This document shows positions 9,755 through 16,838 of a DNA stretch of 64,000 nucleotides, piece by piece. A model generated the notes under the pieces. The model did not search any database and was not told the DNA's origin. It was given only the letters and a program-made list of their open reading frames with translations. Position numbers and translations under genes: made by a program. Numbering within the stretch: position 1 is the stretch's first letter; each line of letters opens with the position of its first letter. The stretch is from Octadecabacter temperatus (GTDB taxonomy: Bacteria; Pseudomonadota; Alphaproteobacteria; Rhodobacterales; Rhodobacteraceae): positions 806,001 through 870,000 of the forward strand of contig NZ_CP012160.1 of the NCBI RefSeq assembly GCF_001187845.1, written 5' to 3'.

Positions 9755-10506
9755 AACGCGCACTGGTCACAGCAGGGGCGTCGGGCATCGGGTTCGCGAT
9801 GGGCGAGGCCTTTGCGCAGGCTGGATATGAGGTTTGGGTAACAGACGTTGATGACGCCGCTTTGGCGCGTTGTCCTGATGCGTGGACTGCGCGGCGGGTT
9901 GATTCATCCGACGACGGGCAAATGCGTGCGTTGTTCGATGAGATTTCAGTGGCCGGAGGATTGGACGTCGTTTGCGCCAATGCTGGTGTCGCCGGTCCAA
10001 CTGCGCATGTTGAGGACGTGGCGTGGGACGATTGGAAGACCTGCGTTGATGTTACGTTAGGTGGCGCGTTTTTATGTGCGAAATACGCAGCACCGATGAT
10101 GAAAGCGGCGGGTCAGGGTGCGATTGTGCTGACCTCATCCACGGCTGGCGTCTTCGGATATCCGAACCGTGCACCTTATTCTGCGGCAAAGTGGGGTGTC
10201 ATCGGGTTGATGAAAACGCTCGCGATGGAATTGGGGCCGTTCGGCATTCGCGCCAACGCCATTTGCCCTGGGGCTGTGGAAGGGCCACGCATGGAAGGTG
10301 TGTTGGAGCGCGAAGCGGCGGCCAAGGGCATGACGCGGGATGCGGTTTATGAAGGTTACGCGTCAGGCACGTCATTGCGCACCTTTGTGACGGCTGAAGA
10401 CATCGCAAATATGGCGGTTTTTCTGGCGTCTAATGGGGCGCAGCGGGTGTCGGGGCAGGTGATTTCAGTGGACGGGCACACCGAGAACCCCGATCCCAAA
10501 CCGTGA
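9751..10506 (+). CDS. SDR family oxidoreductase in the carnitine locus
   Basis: 251 aa classical short-chain dehydrogenase: the nucleotide-binding VTAGASGIG (T-G-x3-G-x-G variant), CANAGVAGP (NAG motif), the catalytic Ser in LTSSTAG, and YSAAKWG (Y-x3-K). It begins with GTG overlapping the dehydrogenase stop (GTGA), so it is translationally coupled to lcdH. That coupling suggests a role in carnitine or related quaternary-amine breakdown; the substrate is not evident. The C-terminus ends in a proline/aspartate tail after the usual GQVISVDGH segment. Confidence 0.85.
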   Translation: MKRALVTAGASGIGFAMGEAFAQAGYEVWVTDVDDAALARCPDAWTARRVDSSDDGQMRALFDEISVAGGLDVVCANAGVAGPTAHVEDVAWDDWKTCVDVTLGGAFLCAKYAAPMMKAAGQGAIVLTSSTAGVFGYPNRAPYSAAKWGVIGLMKTLAMELGPFGIRANAICPGAVEGPRMEGVLEREAAAKGMTRDAVYEGYASGTSLRTFVTAEDIANMAVFLASNGAQRVSGQVISVDGHTENPDPKP

Positions 10507-10539
10507 TATTGAATTGAGTATTTTTAAGCCAAAGAAGCA

Positions 10540-11400
10540 CTAAAGGTACTTTGATTTTAATGTTTGGATATGGGGCACAACGTCGGGTGGCGTGATTGTG
10601 GCTTCGCGCACGAGCGTATCAAAGTGGCGGGTCACCATTTGCACGCGTTCGGTGTCGCGAAAGGCGAGATAGTTTTGCCCCAAATAGAGCACCGCAAGGA
10701 GTGGGCCGAAGAGAGTGATCGGAGCCGAAAACAGGCGGCGGGCGTCAAAAAGGTGAAGTCTTAGCGTTGGATAAAGGTCCGATTGCAATTGCGCGATGTG
10801 GTTTAGTTGGGCTGCGCGTAGGCTTGCTGGGACGCCCTCGTAATAGCCAGTACCAGCGGCGAAGCTGGAGAGTTCATCAAGCGGCAGGGCCATCTCAAAG
10901 TCGGATTTGGCCTCACGCATCCAGCGAAGGCGGTCTTCTGATGCGCCGATGGCCTGTTCCGTTGAGCGCCCCAAATGCGGGCCGTATTCCCAACGCAAAA
11001 GATCAGGCAGTTTCAGCATGTCGGGCAGGCCAGCTGGAACATGGCGGATTTTATAGCCCGCCGCCTCTTGGTGCCATGCGAAGATTTGCTCATCCACAAG
11101 GGCGCGGGGGGCTTTGGTGACCTCAACGGAGGCCGCGATGAGTTCGGCGACAAGTTCGGGACGCTCAGTTAACCCAAGCAACCAATCGGCCGAGACCCCA
11201 AGGGCGGAGGCGCACCCCGCAACGACATGCGCATTGGGCAGGCGTGCGCCGCTTCCGCTAAGGAGCTGGGAGATCGTTGAGCGATCAACGCCGATGGCAC
11301 GCGCGAGGCCGGATTGCGTAGCGTTTTGGGTTTCCATGGATTCAGCCAAGCGGGTGCGAAGCAATTGGGCGCGATCTCGTTTGTCAATATTATGCGGCAT
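10540..11400 (-). CDS. XRE-family HTH transcriptional regulator with large C-terminal domain
   Basis: 286 aa. An N-terminal HTH (about residues 10-75) reads RLAESMETQNATQSGLARAI followed by GVDRSTISQLLSG and PNAHVVAGCASALGVSADWLLG, a typical Cro/CI fold. The remaining 200 residues, not a standard sensor domain, contain WEYGPHLGRSTEQAIG and an aromatic-rich C-terminus that may bind a ligand. The start is the ATG at 11398-11400; the upstream in-frame extension overlaps the DUF2061 promoter region and was discarded. It converges on the carnitine genes with 33 bases between stops. Regulation of that locus is possible but not shown. Confidence 0.8.
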   Translation of the reverse strand: MPHNIDKRDRAQLLRTRLAESMETQNATQSGLARAIGVDRSTISQLLSGSGARLPNAHVVAGCASALGVSADWLLGLTERPELVAELIAASVEVTKAPRALVDEQIFAWHQEAAGYKIRHVPAGLPDMLKLPDLLRWEYGPHLGRSTEQAIGASEDRLRWMREAKSDFEMALPLDELSSFAAGTGYYEGVPASLRAAQLNHIAQLQSDLYPTLRLHLFDARRLFSAPITLFGPLLAVLYLGQNYLAFRDTERVQMVTRHFDTLVREATITPPDVVPHIQTLKSKYL

Positions 11401-11502
11401 GAGGTGAAATATATCACCATATGTGAGTTTTGCTAACCATTTCCAGAATGCCCAATCAGCTGAGCGCGCTTTAACTGTGGGGGACCATTTATCGGAGACA
11501 GC

Positions 11503-11706
11503 ATGGACAGCCCAAAACGCACAATAACCAAAGCATTGATCTGGAATTTGATCGGTTTGGTTTCGATGGCAGTGGTTGGGTTGATCGCGACAGGATCCTT
11601 GGCCGTTGGCGGTGCAATGGCACTGGTGAACGCGGCACTCGGGCTGTCGATGTATGTCATCTACGAACGGATTTGGAACCGCGTGGCTTGGGGCCGGCGT
11701 GTCTGA
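11503..11706 (+). CDS. DUF2061 small membrane protein
   Basis: 67 aa with two hydrophobic helices (ALIWNLIGLVSMAVVGLIATG and a second ending GLSMYVIYERIWNRVAWGR). The SPKRTITKALIW opening and the YERIWNRVAWGR end are typical of the DUF2061 family of two-helix inner-membrane proteins, of unknown function. CGGAGA lies upstream of the ATG. Its stop (TGA 11704-11706) overlaps the GTG start of the desaturase by 8 bases, so the two are likely co-translated. Confidence 0.85.
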   Translation: MDSPKRTITKALIWNLIGLVSMAVVGLIATGSLAVGGAMALVNAALGLSMYVIYERIWNRVAWGRRV

Positions 11707-12604
11707 TTGCGTTCGGACCTCTGCCAAGAGTGCGGTTGAGTGGCCGACCGTTGGCTTGGCTATTGTTTGCTATGGAATGTTTTTCGGTGCGCTGTGGGTT
11801 TTACCGGTTTGGATTGCGATCCTAGTGTTGGGGCCGACCATTGCGTTGCATGCGTCGCTGACCCATGAGGTTGTGCATGGGCATCCGTTTCAAAGCAGGT
11901 TGGCGAATGCGGCGATGGTTTTTCCCGCACTGACGCTGACTGTTCCCTATGCGCGTTTTCGAGCGACGCATTTGGCGCATCACCGTGATGAGATGCTGAC
12001 AGACCCGTATGATGATCCTGAAACCAACTATCTTGATCCTGTTGTCTGGCAACGCCTGCTCGCGCCAATGAAAACCGTATTGCGAATTAACAACACGTTG
12101 GCAGGGCGAATGCTGATTGGGCCGCTGCTTGGGCAAGTGATGTGGATGATGAGCGATTTTCGCGCATGCAAAGCGGGGGACCGAGCCGTTTTGTTTGGCT
12201 GGCTCGCGCATATTCCAGCTTTGGGCGTGATTGTCGCGTTGGTTTGGATCGCGCCGTTGCCGTTCTGGGCTTACTTTGCGGGGGCCTATTTAGGGCATTC
12301 GATCTTGCGGATAAGAACCTTTCTTGAACACCGCGCACATGAGCTTGCACGTGCCCGAACCGTCATTGTTGAAGATAATGGGGCGTTGGCTTTGTTGTTC
12401 TTGAACAACAACTTGCACGTCGTTCACCACATGCACCCGAACGTGGCATGGTATGATTTGCCGTCGCTTTATGCGCAGAATAAAGCCCACTATCTGCGGC
12501 GCAACGAGGGCTATGTGTTCACGTCCTACCGTGACGTGTTCCGGCGTCACTTTTGGCGGGCAAAAGATACAGTGGCGCATCCGCTCTGGCGTCCGCGCGG
12601 CTGA
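11699..12604 (+). CDS. Fatty acid desaturase family membrane protein
   Basis: 301 aa integral membrane di-iron enzyme. The three histidine boxes are intact: HEVVHGH (56-62), HLAHH (91-95) and HVVHHMHP (near 240). Long hydrophobic stretches lie before the first box and between the second and third. GTG 11699 is preferred because it overlaps the DUF2061 stop and removes a 15-residue extension that would lie inside that gene. The precise lipid substrate cannot be told; beta-carotene hydroxylases/ketolases share the same boxes, so a carotenoid role remains possible. Confidence 0.82.
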   Translation: MSDCVRTSAKSAVEWPTVGLAIVCYGMFFGALWVLPVWIAILVLGPTIALHASLTHEVVHGHPFQSRLANAAMVFPALTLTVPYARFRATHLAHHRDEMLTDPYDDPETNYLDPVVWQRLLAPMKTVLRINNTLAGRMLIGPLLGQVMWMMSDFRACKAGDRAVLFGWLAHIPALGVIVALVWIAPLPFWAYFAGAYLGHSILRIRTFLEHRAHELARARTVIVEDNGALALLFLNNNLHVVHHMHPNVAWYDLPSLYAQNKAHYLRRNEGYVFTSYRDVFRRHFWRAKDTVAHPLWRPRG

Positions 12605-12622
12605 GGCGTCATGTAACTGGGT

Positions 12623-13528
12623 ATGACCGCATGGATCCCAGTCACTATTCTCGCAGCACTTGCCCAAACCGCGCGCTTTGGATTGCAAAAGCAGCTGAAA
12701 GCCACGCGGTTGAGCACGGGCGGCGCGACATTTGCGCGTTTCATCTATTCTTCGCCGTTGGTGGTGTTGGGCGTGCTTTTCTATGCAAACCTGACCGAGC
12801 AGGCCTTACCCGAAATCCCAACGGTATTCTGGTTTTACGCGCTGACTGGCGGGGCGACGCAGATACTGGCAACCATGTGTGTGGTGGCGCTGTTTGCGCA
12901 TCGCAACTTTGCGGTGGGTATCACGTTTAAGAAAACCGAAGTCTTGATGTCCGTTCTTGTGGGGTTCGTGGTGCTGGGTGAGGGGGTTTCCTTCATTGGC
13001 CTCGGAGCGATCCTGATTGGGCTGGCGGGCGTTCTGCTGCTGTCGGATCCATCGGGCATTTCCGATTTACCGTGGCGCAAACGCATTATGAACCGCGCGG
13101 CGGGGCTTGGGCTGTTGTCGGGCGTTTTGTTCGCGATGTCAGGTGTTGGGTACCGCGGCGCGTCTTTGTCGTTGGAGACGGGTGATGTCTTTTTGCGGGC
13201 CACTGTAACGCTGGCCTGTGTGACGACGGCACAAACAATCGCGATGGGGATTTGGCTTCGCTGGCGGGAACGCGGCGAAATCACCCGTGTGTTTGCGGCG
13301 TGGCGGGTTGCGGGATTGGTCGGGGTGACCAGCATGATCGGATCAACCTGTTGGTTCGTGGCGTTTACATTGCAAACCGTGGCCTATGTCGCCGCGTTGG
13401 GGCAGATCGAACTGCTATTTTCCTTGGCGTTCTCAGTGTTCATCTTCCACGAGAAAATCAGCCGGCGCGAGTTGCAGGGCGGCGGGTTGTTGATGTTGTC
13501 GGTGGTCGTGCTGATCCTAGTGATCTAG
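12623..13528 (+). CDS. DMT/EamA-family transporter
   Basis: 301 aa with about ten hydrophobic helices in two repeats, as in EamA-type drug/metabolite exporters. The repeat ends VLMSVLVGFVVLGEGVSF and the C-terminal FSVFIFHEKISRRELQGG carry the typical glutamate near the end of helix 4/9. ATG 12623 is 18 bases after the desaturase stop and may be in the same transcript. Its 3' end overlaps the convergent NUDIX gene by 12 bases. The exported substrate is unknown. Confidence 0.82.
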   Translation: MTAWIPVTILAALAQTARFGLQKQLKATRLSTGGATFARFIYSSPLVVLGVLFYANLTEQALPEIPTVFWFYALTGGATQILATMCVVALFAHRNFAVGITFKKTEVLMSVLVGFVVLGEGVSFIGLGAILIGLAGVLLLSDPSGISDLPWRKRIMNRAAGLGLLSGVLFAMSGVGYRGASLSLETGDVFLRATVTLACVTTAQTIAMGIWLRWRERGEITRVFAAWRVAGLVGVTSMIGSTCWFVAFTLQTVAYVAALGQIELLFSLAFSVFIFHEKISRRELQGGGLLMLSVVVLILVI

Positions 13529-14215
13529 CGGACTTCGTCCGCCGAGACGTGTCACCAAATGGGCTTCATCGTCATTGCGGAAAAACGGCACAGACGGTGG
13601 CGGTCCGTCAGTGCGAATGTTCGCGGCAAGCTCGGCCAAGACGACTTCTGTGATAAAGGGCAGGTCGAGGGAACGCGCGTCTTGCAGGGGGACCCAATGT
13701 AGGTGGCTTAGCTCGTCCTCGGCATCGCGGAAATCATCAGGGTCGGTGACCAGATGGTCCGCATCCACTGTAAAGAAGCGTGCATCAAAGCGGCGTGGGC
13801 GGCCCTGCGGTGTGACCGCGCGAAACATGAACGTCAAAGCCGATGCATTGGGGCGGTGGCCACGCTCGGCAAAGCCGCGCCAATCGGTTGGTGCGTTGTC
13901 CCAAACAGCGGGTGTCCCAAGAATTTGGCCCGTTTCTTCCCACAACTCACGAATGGCCGCTGTTGCCAGTGTTGCTGCGGGGCGGGTGCTTTCCTGCGCT
14001 AACCGCGCTGTGTCGAGGTCTGAAAGCCCCGCACCTAGGGCAATGCCTTCATCGCCCGCATCAACCGCGCCACCAGGAAAGACGTATTTGTTCGGCATAA
14101 ACGCAGCAGACGCGCCGCGCTGCCCCATCAAAATACTGGGCTTGGTCAAGCGGTTGCGCACCACGATGATCGTGGCGGCGTCACGAATTGCGGTTTTGTC
14201 GATCGTGTCAGTCAT
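13517..14215 (-). CDS. NUDIX hydrolase
   Basis: 232 aa. The Nudix box is present in the spread form found in NUDT7/NUDT19-like proteins: GGAVDAGDE early, then AAIRELWEETGQILG (R-E-x-x-E-E-x-x-G). The N-terminus AATIIVVRNRL is the first beta strand, so the ATG at 14213-14215 was chosen rather than the in-frame codon 123 bases upstream. The MGQRGASAAFMPNKYVFPGG stretch suggests a CoA- or nucleotide-diphosphate substrate. It is followed in the same direction, 23 bases upstream of its start, by the DUF983 gene. Confidence 0.85.
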   Translation of the reverse strand: MTDTIDKTAIRDAATIIVVRNRLTKPSILMGQRGASAAFMPNKYVFPGGAVDAGDEGIALGAGLSDLDTARLAQESTRPAATLATAAIRELWEETGQILGTPAVWDNAPTDWRGFAERGHRPNASALTFMFRAVTPQGRPRRFDARFFTVDADHLVTDPDDFRDAEDELSHLHWVPLQDARSLDLPFITEVVLAELAANIRTDGPPPSVPFFRNDDEAHLVTRLGGRSPLDH

Positions 14216-14238
14216 TCCGATACCCCAAACAAAAGGGG

Positions 14239-14640
14239 TTAGGATTTGCCCCCAAAGCCATGCATGCGTCGCGCCCATTGGATGGCGACGATCATGCCTT
14301 TCAGCCTTGGCAATAGGTAGAGCGAAAGCCCGACGCATACAATCGTCAACACCGTCGCAAAGATCAGCGGGTCAGGGCGAAACTGGGACCAGATAAAGTG
14401 CATCAATAGCGCGAGTATATGTCCCACGATCAAGATCGTAAGATAGGCGGGGCCGTCATCTGCGCGATGGTGGTGGAATTCTTCGTGGCAAACAGGGCAA
14501 CTGTCTGCAACCTTCAGGTAGCCCTGAAACAACGCGCCTTCACCACAGTTTGGACAACGACGGCGCAGACCTTTCCAGATTGCTGGCTTGGTTTCGCGTT
14601 CGACGATGGCGTTGGCCGTGCTTGTAGGTTGATCGGGCAT
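14239..14640 (-). CDS. DUF983 membrane protein
   Basis: 133 aa. A zinc-ribbon-like pair CPNCGEGALF and CPVCHEEFHHHRADDGPAY precedes two transmembrane helices (YLTILIVGHILALLMHF and FATVLTIVCVGLSLYLL). This arrangement, CPxC twice then DDGPAY, is the DUF983 family, common in alphaproteobacteria and often near cytochrome oxidase or NUDIX genes; the function is unknown. The start at MPDQPTSTAN is preferred over an ATG 39 bases upstream. It probably forms a transcript with the NUDIX gene downstream. Confidence 0.88.
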   Translation of the reverse strand: MPDQPTSTANAIVERETKPAIWKGLRRRCPNCGEGALFQGYLKVADSCPVCHEEFHHHRADDGPAYLTILIVGHILALLMHFIWSQFRPDPLIFATVLTIVCVGLSLYLLPRLKGMIVAIQWARRMHGFGGKS

Positions 14641-14829
14641 AGATTCCTCAACTTTGTTGGGGCAACTGTGCAGCCCCAAACCCCAGATTCATATGGGCGA
14701 AAGTGTCGCGGCACATTCTAGTCTGAATCTTTTTTTCACAATTTGCGACGGAATTGTGCGCGCTGCCCGTTTTACTTGCATCGACGCCCCAGAGAGGGCG
14801 TCATAACAAAACCTGAAAAGGACTAGAAA

Positions 14830-15360
14830 ATGAAAACGACTTTCCTTGTGGCAGCAATCGCAGCAGGCATCACATTGGCGGCATCCGCCCAAGCACGTGA
14901 AGCAAACGGCCCGCGTATGCAAATGCCAGCATTCGAAGAACTCGACCTGAACAGTGACGGCGAAGTCACTGCGACAGAAATCCAAGGCGCAATGCAAGCG
15001 CAAGCCGCTGCACGTTTCGCTGAAGCCGATACTGACGGTGACGGCGCATTGTCCGCTGAAGAAATGGTTGCCCGCGTTGAAGGCGAACGCCAAGAGCGTA
15101 TGGCCGATCGTATCGCTGATCGGATCGAAAAGGCTGACACCAACGGCGATGGTCTGTTGCAAGCTGAAGAGCTGACAGCGCAGGCTGGAGAGCGTGCTGA
15201 AGGTCGCGGCAACCGCGGCGCAGAACGTATGTTCGATCGCTTTGACGCAGACGATAATGGTTCCCTGAGCGCGGAAGAGTTTGCTGAAGCGCAAACCCGC
15301 ATGGAAAACCGTGGCGAACGCGGTGATCGTGGCCAAAACGGCCGTCGCGGCGACAATTAA
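14830..15360 (+). CDS. Exported EF-hand calcium-binding protein
   Basis: 176 aa. A Sec signal peptide (MKTTFLVAAIAAGITLAASAQA) is followed by four EF-hand loops: DLNSDGEVTATE, DTDGDGALSAEE, DTNGDGLLQAEE and DADDNGSLSAEE, each with acidic residues at loop positions 1, 3, 5 and 12. The tail is Arg/Gly-rich (GERGDRGQNGRRGDN). The protein should bind about four calcium ions in the periplasm. It lies 80 bases upstream of the ECF sigma gene, in the same direction, with a hairpin between. A role as sensor or target of that sigma factor is inferred from position only. Confidence 0.9.
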   Translation: MKTTFLVAAIAAGITLAASAQAREANGPRMQMPAFEELDLNSDGEVTATEIQGAMQAQAAARFAEADTDGDGALSAEEMVARVEGERQERMADRIADRIEKADTNGDGLLQAEELTAQAGERAEGRGNRGAERMFDRFDADDNGSLSAEEFAEAQTRMENRGERGDRGQNGRRGDN

Positions 15361-15371
15361 CTAAAAACGTG

Positions 15372-15394
15372 GCGCGGGGGGACGTCCCTCGCGC
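15372..15394 (+). terminator. Hairpin after the EF-hand gene
   Basis: GCGCGGGGGGA and TCCCTCGCGC can pair around a CG turn, with one G-T wobble. It lies 11 bases after the EF-hand stop. There is no strong T run, so it could attenuate or stabilise the 3' end rather than fully terminate before the sigma factor gene. Confidence 0.4.
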
Positions 15395-15440
15395 TGCACT
15401 CCCTTGCGGGAAACGGATGATGTGGGTAGCTGATTAACTG

Positions 15441-16025
15441 ATGACCAAGATGGCTCCAGTTCAAAGCGATGCGGATTTGCTTGCGGCCTTTGCAGGCGGT
15501 GACCGTAACGCTGCTCTGACACTCACGCAGCGGTTAACGCCGCGTTTGATGGGGCAGGCGTATCGTATGCTCGGGAACCGGGCAGAAGCCGAAGACGTCA
15601 CGCAAGATGCGATGATGCGGCTTTGGAAGATCGCACCGGAATGGGACGCGGATCGCGCGCTAGTCACCACTTGGCTGTATCGCGTTGTCGCTAACCTTTG
15701 TACAGATCGGTTGCGAAAATCGGGTCGGGGTGTCGCGTTAGATGCTATCGAAGAACCCGCAGATGATGCGAAATCGGCCGCAGACAACATGCAGGACACA
15801 GCCCGTTCAACGGCGCTGCATGACGCATTGGCGGACCTGCCGGAACGGCAAGCGCAGGCCGTTGCCTTGCGCCACCTAGAAGAACTCGGCAATCCTGAGA
15901 TTGCCACCATTATGGACACCAACGTGCGCGCCGTTGAAAGTCTGATTGCGCGGGGCAAACGTGCCTTGATCGCGAAACTATCAGGGCGCAAAGAAGAATT
16001 GGGGTATGACGATGACAACAGATGA
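15441..16025 (+). CDS. ECF RNA polymerase sigma factor (RpoE-like)
   Basis: 194 aa. Sigma region 2 is visible in LMGQAYRMLGNRAEAEDVTQDAMMRLWK and the Trp-containing TTWLYRVVANLCTDRLRK. Region 4 is ALADLPERQAQAVALRHLEELGNPEIATIMDTNVRAVESLIARGKRAL, with a helix-turn-helix. There is no region 1.1 or 3, so it is an extracytoplasmic-function sigma. Its last 20 bases overlap the start of the next gene, the spacing expected of a sigma/anti-sigma pair. A weak AACTG sequence precedes the ATG. Confidence 0.92.
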   Translation: MTKMAPVQSDADLLAAFAGGDRNAALTLTQRLTPRLMGQAYRMLGNRAEAEDVTQDAMMRLWKIAPEWDADRALVTTWLYRVVANLCTDRLRKSGRGVALDAIEEPADDAKSAADNMQDTARSTALHDALADLPERQAQAVALRHLEELGNPEIATIMDTNVRAVESLIARGKRALIAKLSGRKEELGYDDDNR

Positions 16026-16353
16026 TGAAATGCTAGAGGCCGCTTTCGCGCAGGCACGAACGCCTGACATGAAGCCGTCTGAGGCGCTGTTGAACCGGAT
16101 CATGATGGATGCGGATTCTGTGTCAGCTGTTGCCCCCGAAGCCAAGCGTCCCAAGCAAAAGTTGGGTGCGATGATCCTTGATGCAATCGGTGGTTGGACC
16201 GCGTTTGGCGGCTTGGCCACAGCAACGGTTGCCGGTCTGTGGATTGGCGTCGCGCCACCCGCGGCGCTGACGGACCTGTCGGCTGGTATTTGGGGAACAA
16301 CGATTGAAGTTCCTTTGTTAGAAAGCGATATGTTCGCTGGGTTGGAGGGCTAA
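16006..16353 (+). CDS. Single-pass membrane protein, putative anti-sigma factor
   Basis: 115 aa. An acidic cytosolic N-terminus of about 60 residues is followed by one membrane helix (FGGLATATVAGLWIGVA) and a 30-residue outer tail. It overlaps the ECF sigma gene by 20 bases, and such coupling normally marks the anti-sigma factor. It has no zinc-binding H-x3-C-x2-C motif, so it would be a non-ZAS type. The alternative ATG at 16012 would shorten it by two residues. Function inferred from position and topology. A related name sometimes attached to such genes, dihydroorotate dehydrogenase, has no support here. Confidence 0.65.
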   Translation: MTMTTDDEMLEAAFAQARTPDMKPSEALLNRIMMDADSVSAVAPEAKRPKQKLGAMILDAIGGWTAFGGLATATVAGLWIGVAPPAALTDLSAGIWGTTIEVPLLESDMFAGLEG

Positions 16354-16355
16354 AG

Positions 16356-16838
16356 ATGGCCGAAAAGCAAAAGAAATCTGGTCGCCTGCAACGCGGGCTT
16401 TTGATCGGATCGTTGGCTTTGAACTTGCTTGTGTTGGGCGTTGTTGCCGGCACTGTATTCACGGGTAACGGGCCTGGCGGTCCGCAACGCGTTGACTTGA
16501 CTGCAGGCCCATTAACCCGTGCGATGGAGGGTGAGCGCCGCGATGCCGTACGCACAGCCCTGCGTGAAAGTGGTGCGTTTGAGCGTCGCGATCGTTCGGA
16601 AATCCGCCAAGATATGCAGGTTTTACTCGCGACCCTGCGGGCGGACGAGTTCGACGAGGTTGCGTTTCGCGACGCGTTGTCGCGTCAACGTGCACGGCTA
16701 CAATCGGGGCAAAATGCCGTTCTAGATGCGGTCACAGCGCAGATTGAAGAAATGGACTCCGAAGAACGTGCGGCATTCGCAGACCGTTTGGAAGACCAAG
16801 CACGTCGTGCGCCGGCCCCACGCAGGCAAAGCAATTAA
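16356..16838 (+). CDS. Periplasmic CpxP/ZraP-like (heavy-metal sensor type) protein
   Basis: 160 aa. A membrane anchor near the N-terminus (GLLIGSLALNLLVLGVVAGTVF) is followed by a helical, Arg/Glu-rich periplasmic domain with repeated heptad-like segments (RTALRESGAFERRDRSEIRQDMQVL and FRDALSRQRARLQSGQNAVL), like the metal-resistance/CpxP-ZraP group. It begins 2 bases after the preceding stop and completes the sigma operon. It may modulate the sigma/anti-sigma pair in response to envelope or metal stress; this is inference. Its TAA overlaps the convergent cyclase stop (TTAA). Confidence 0.7.
   Translation: MAEKQKKSGRLQRGLLIGSLALNLLVLGVVAGTVFTGNGPGGPQRVDLTAGPLTRAMEGERRDAVRTALRESGAFERRDRSEIRQDMQVLLATLRADEFDEVAFRDALSRQRARLQSGQNAVLDAVTAQIEEMDSEERAAFADRLEDQARRAPAPRRQSN

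Noticed and set aside
14750..14773. GGAATT ... CGTTTT upstream of the EF-hand gene, resembling an ECF-type promoter
   Set aside because: The spacer is only about 12-13 bases, shorter than the 16-17 usual for ECF promoters.
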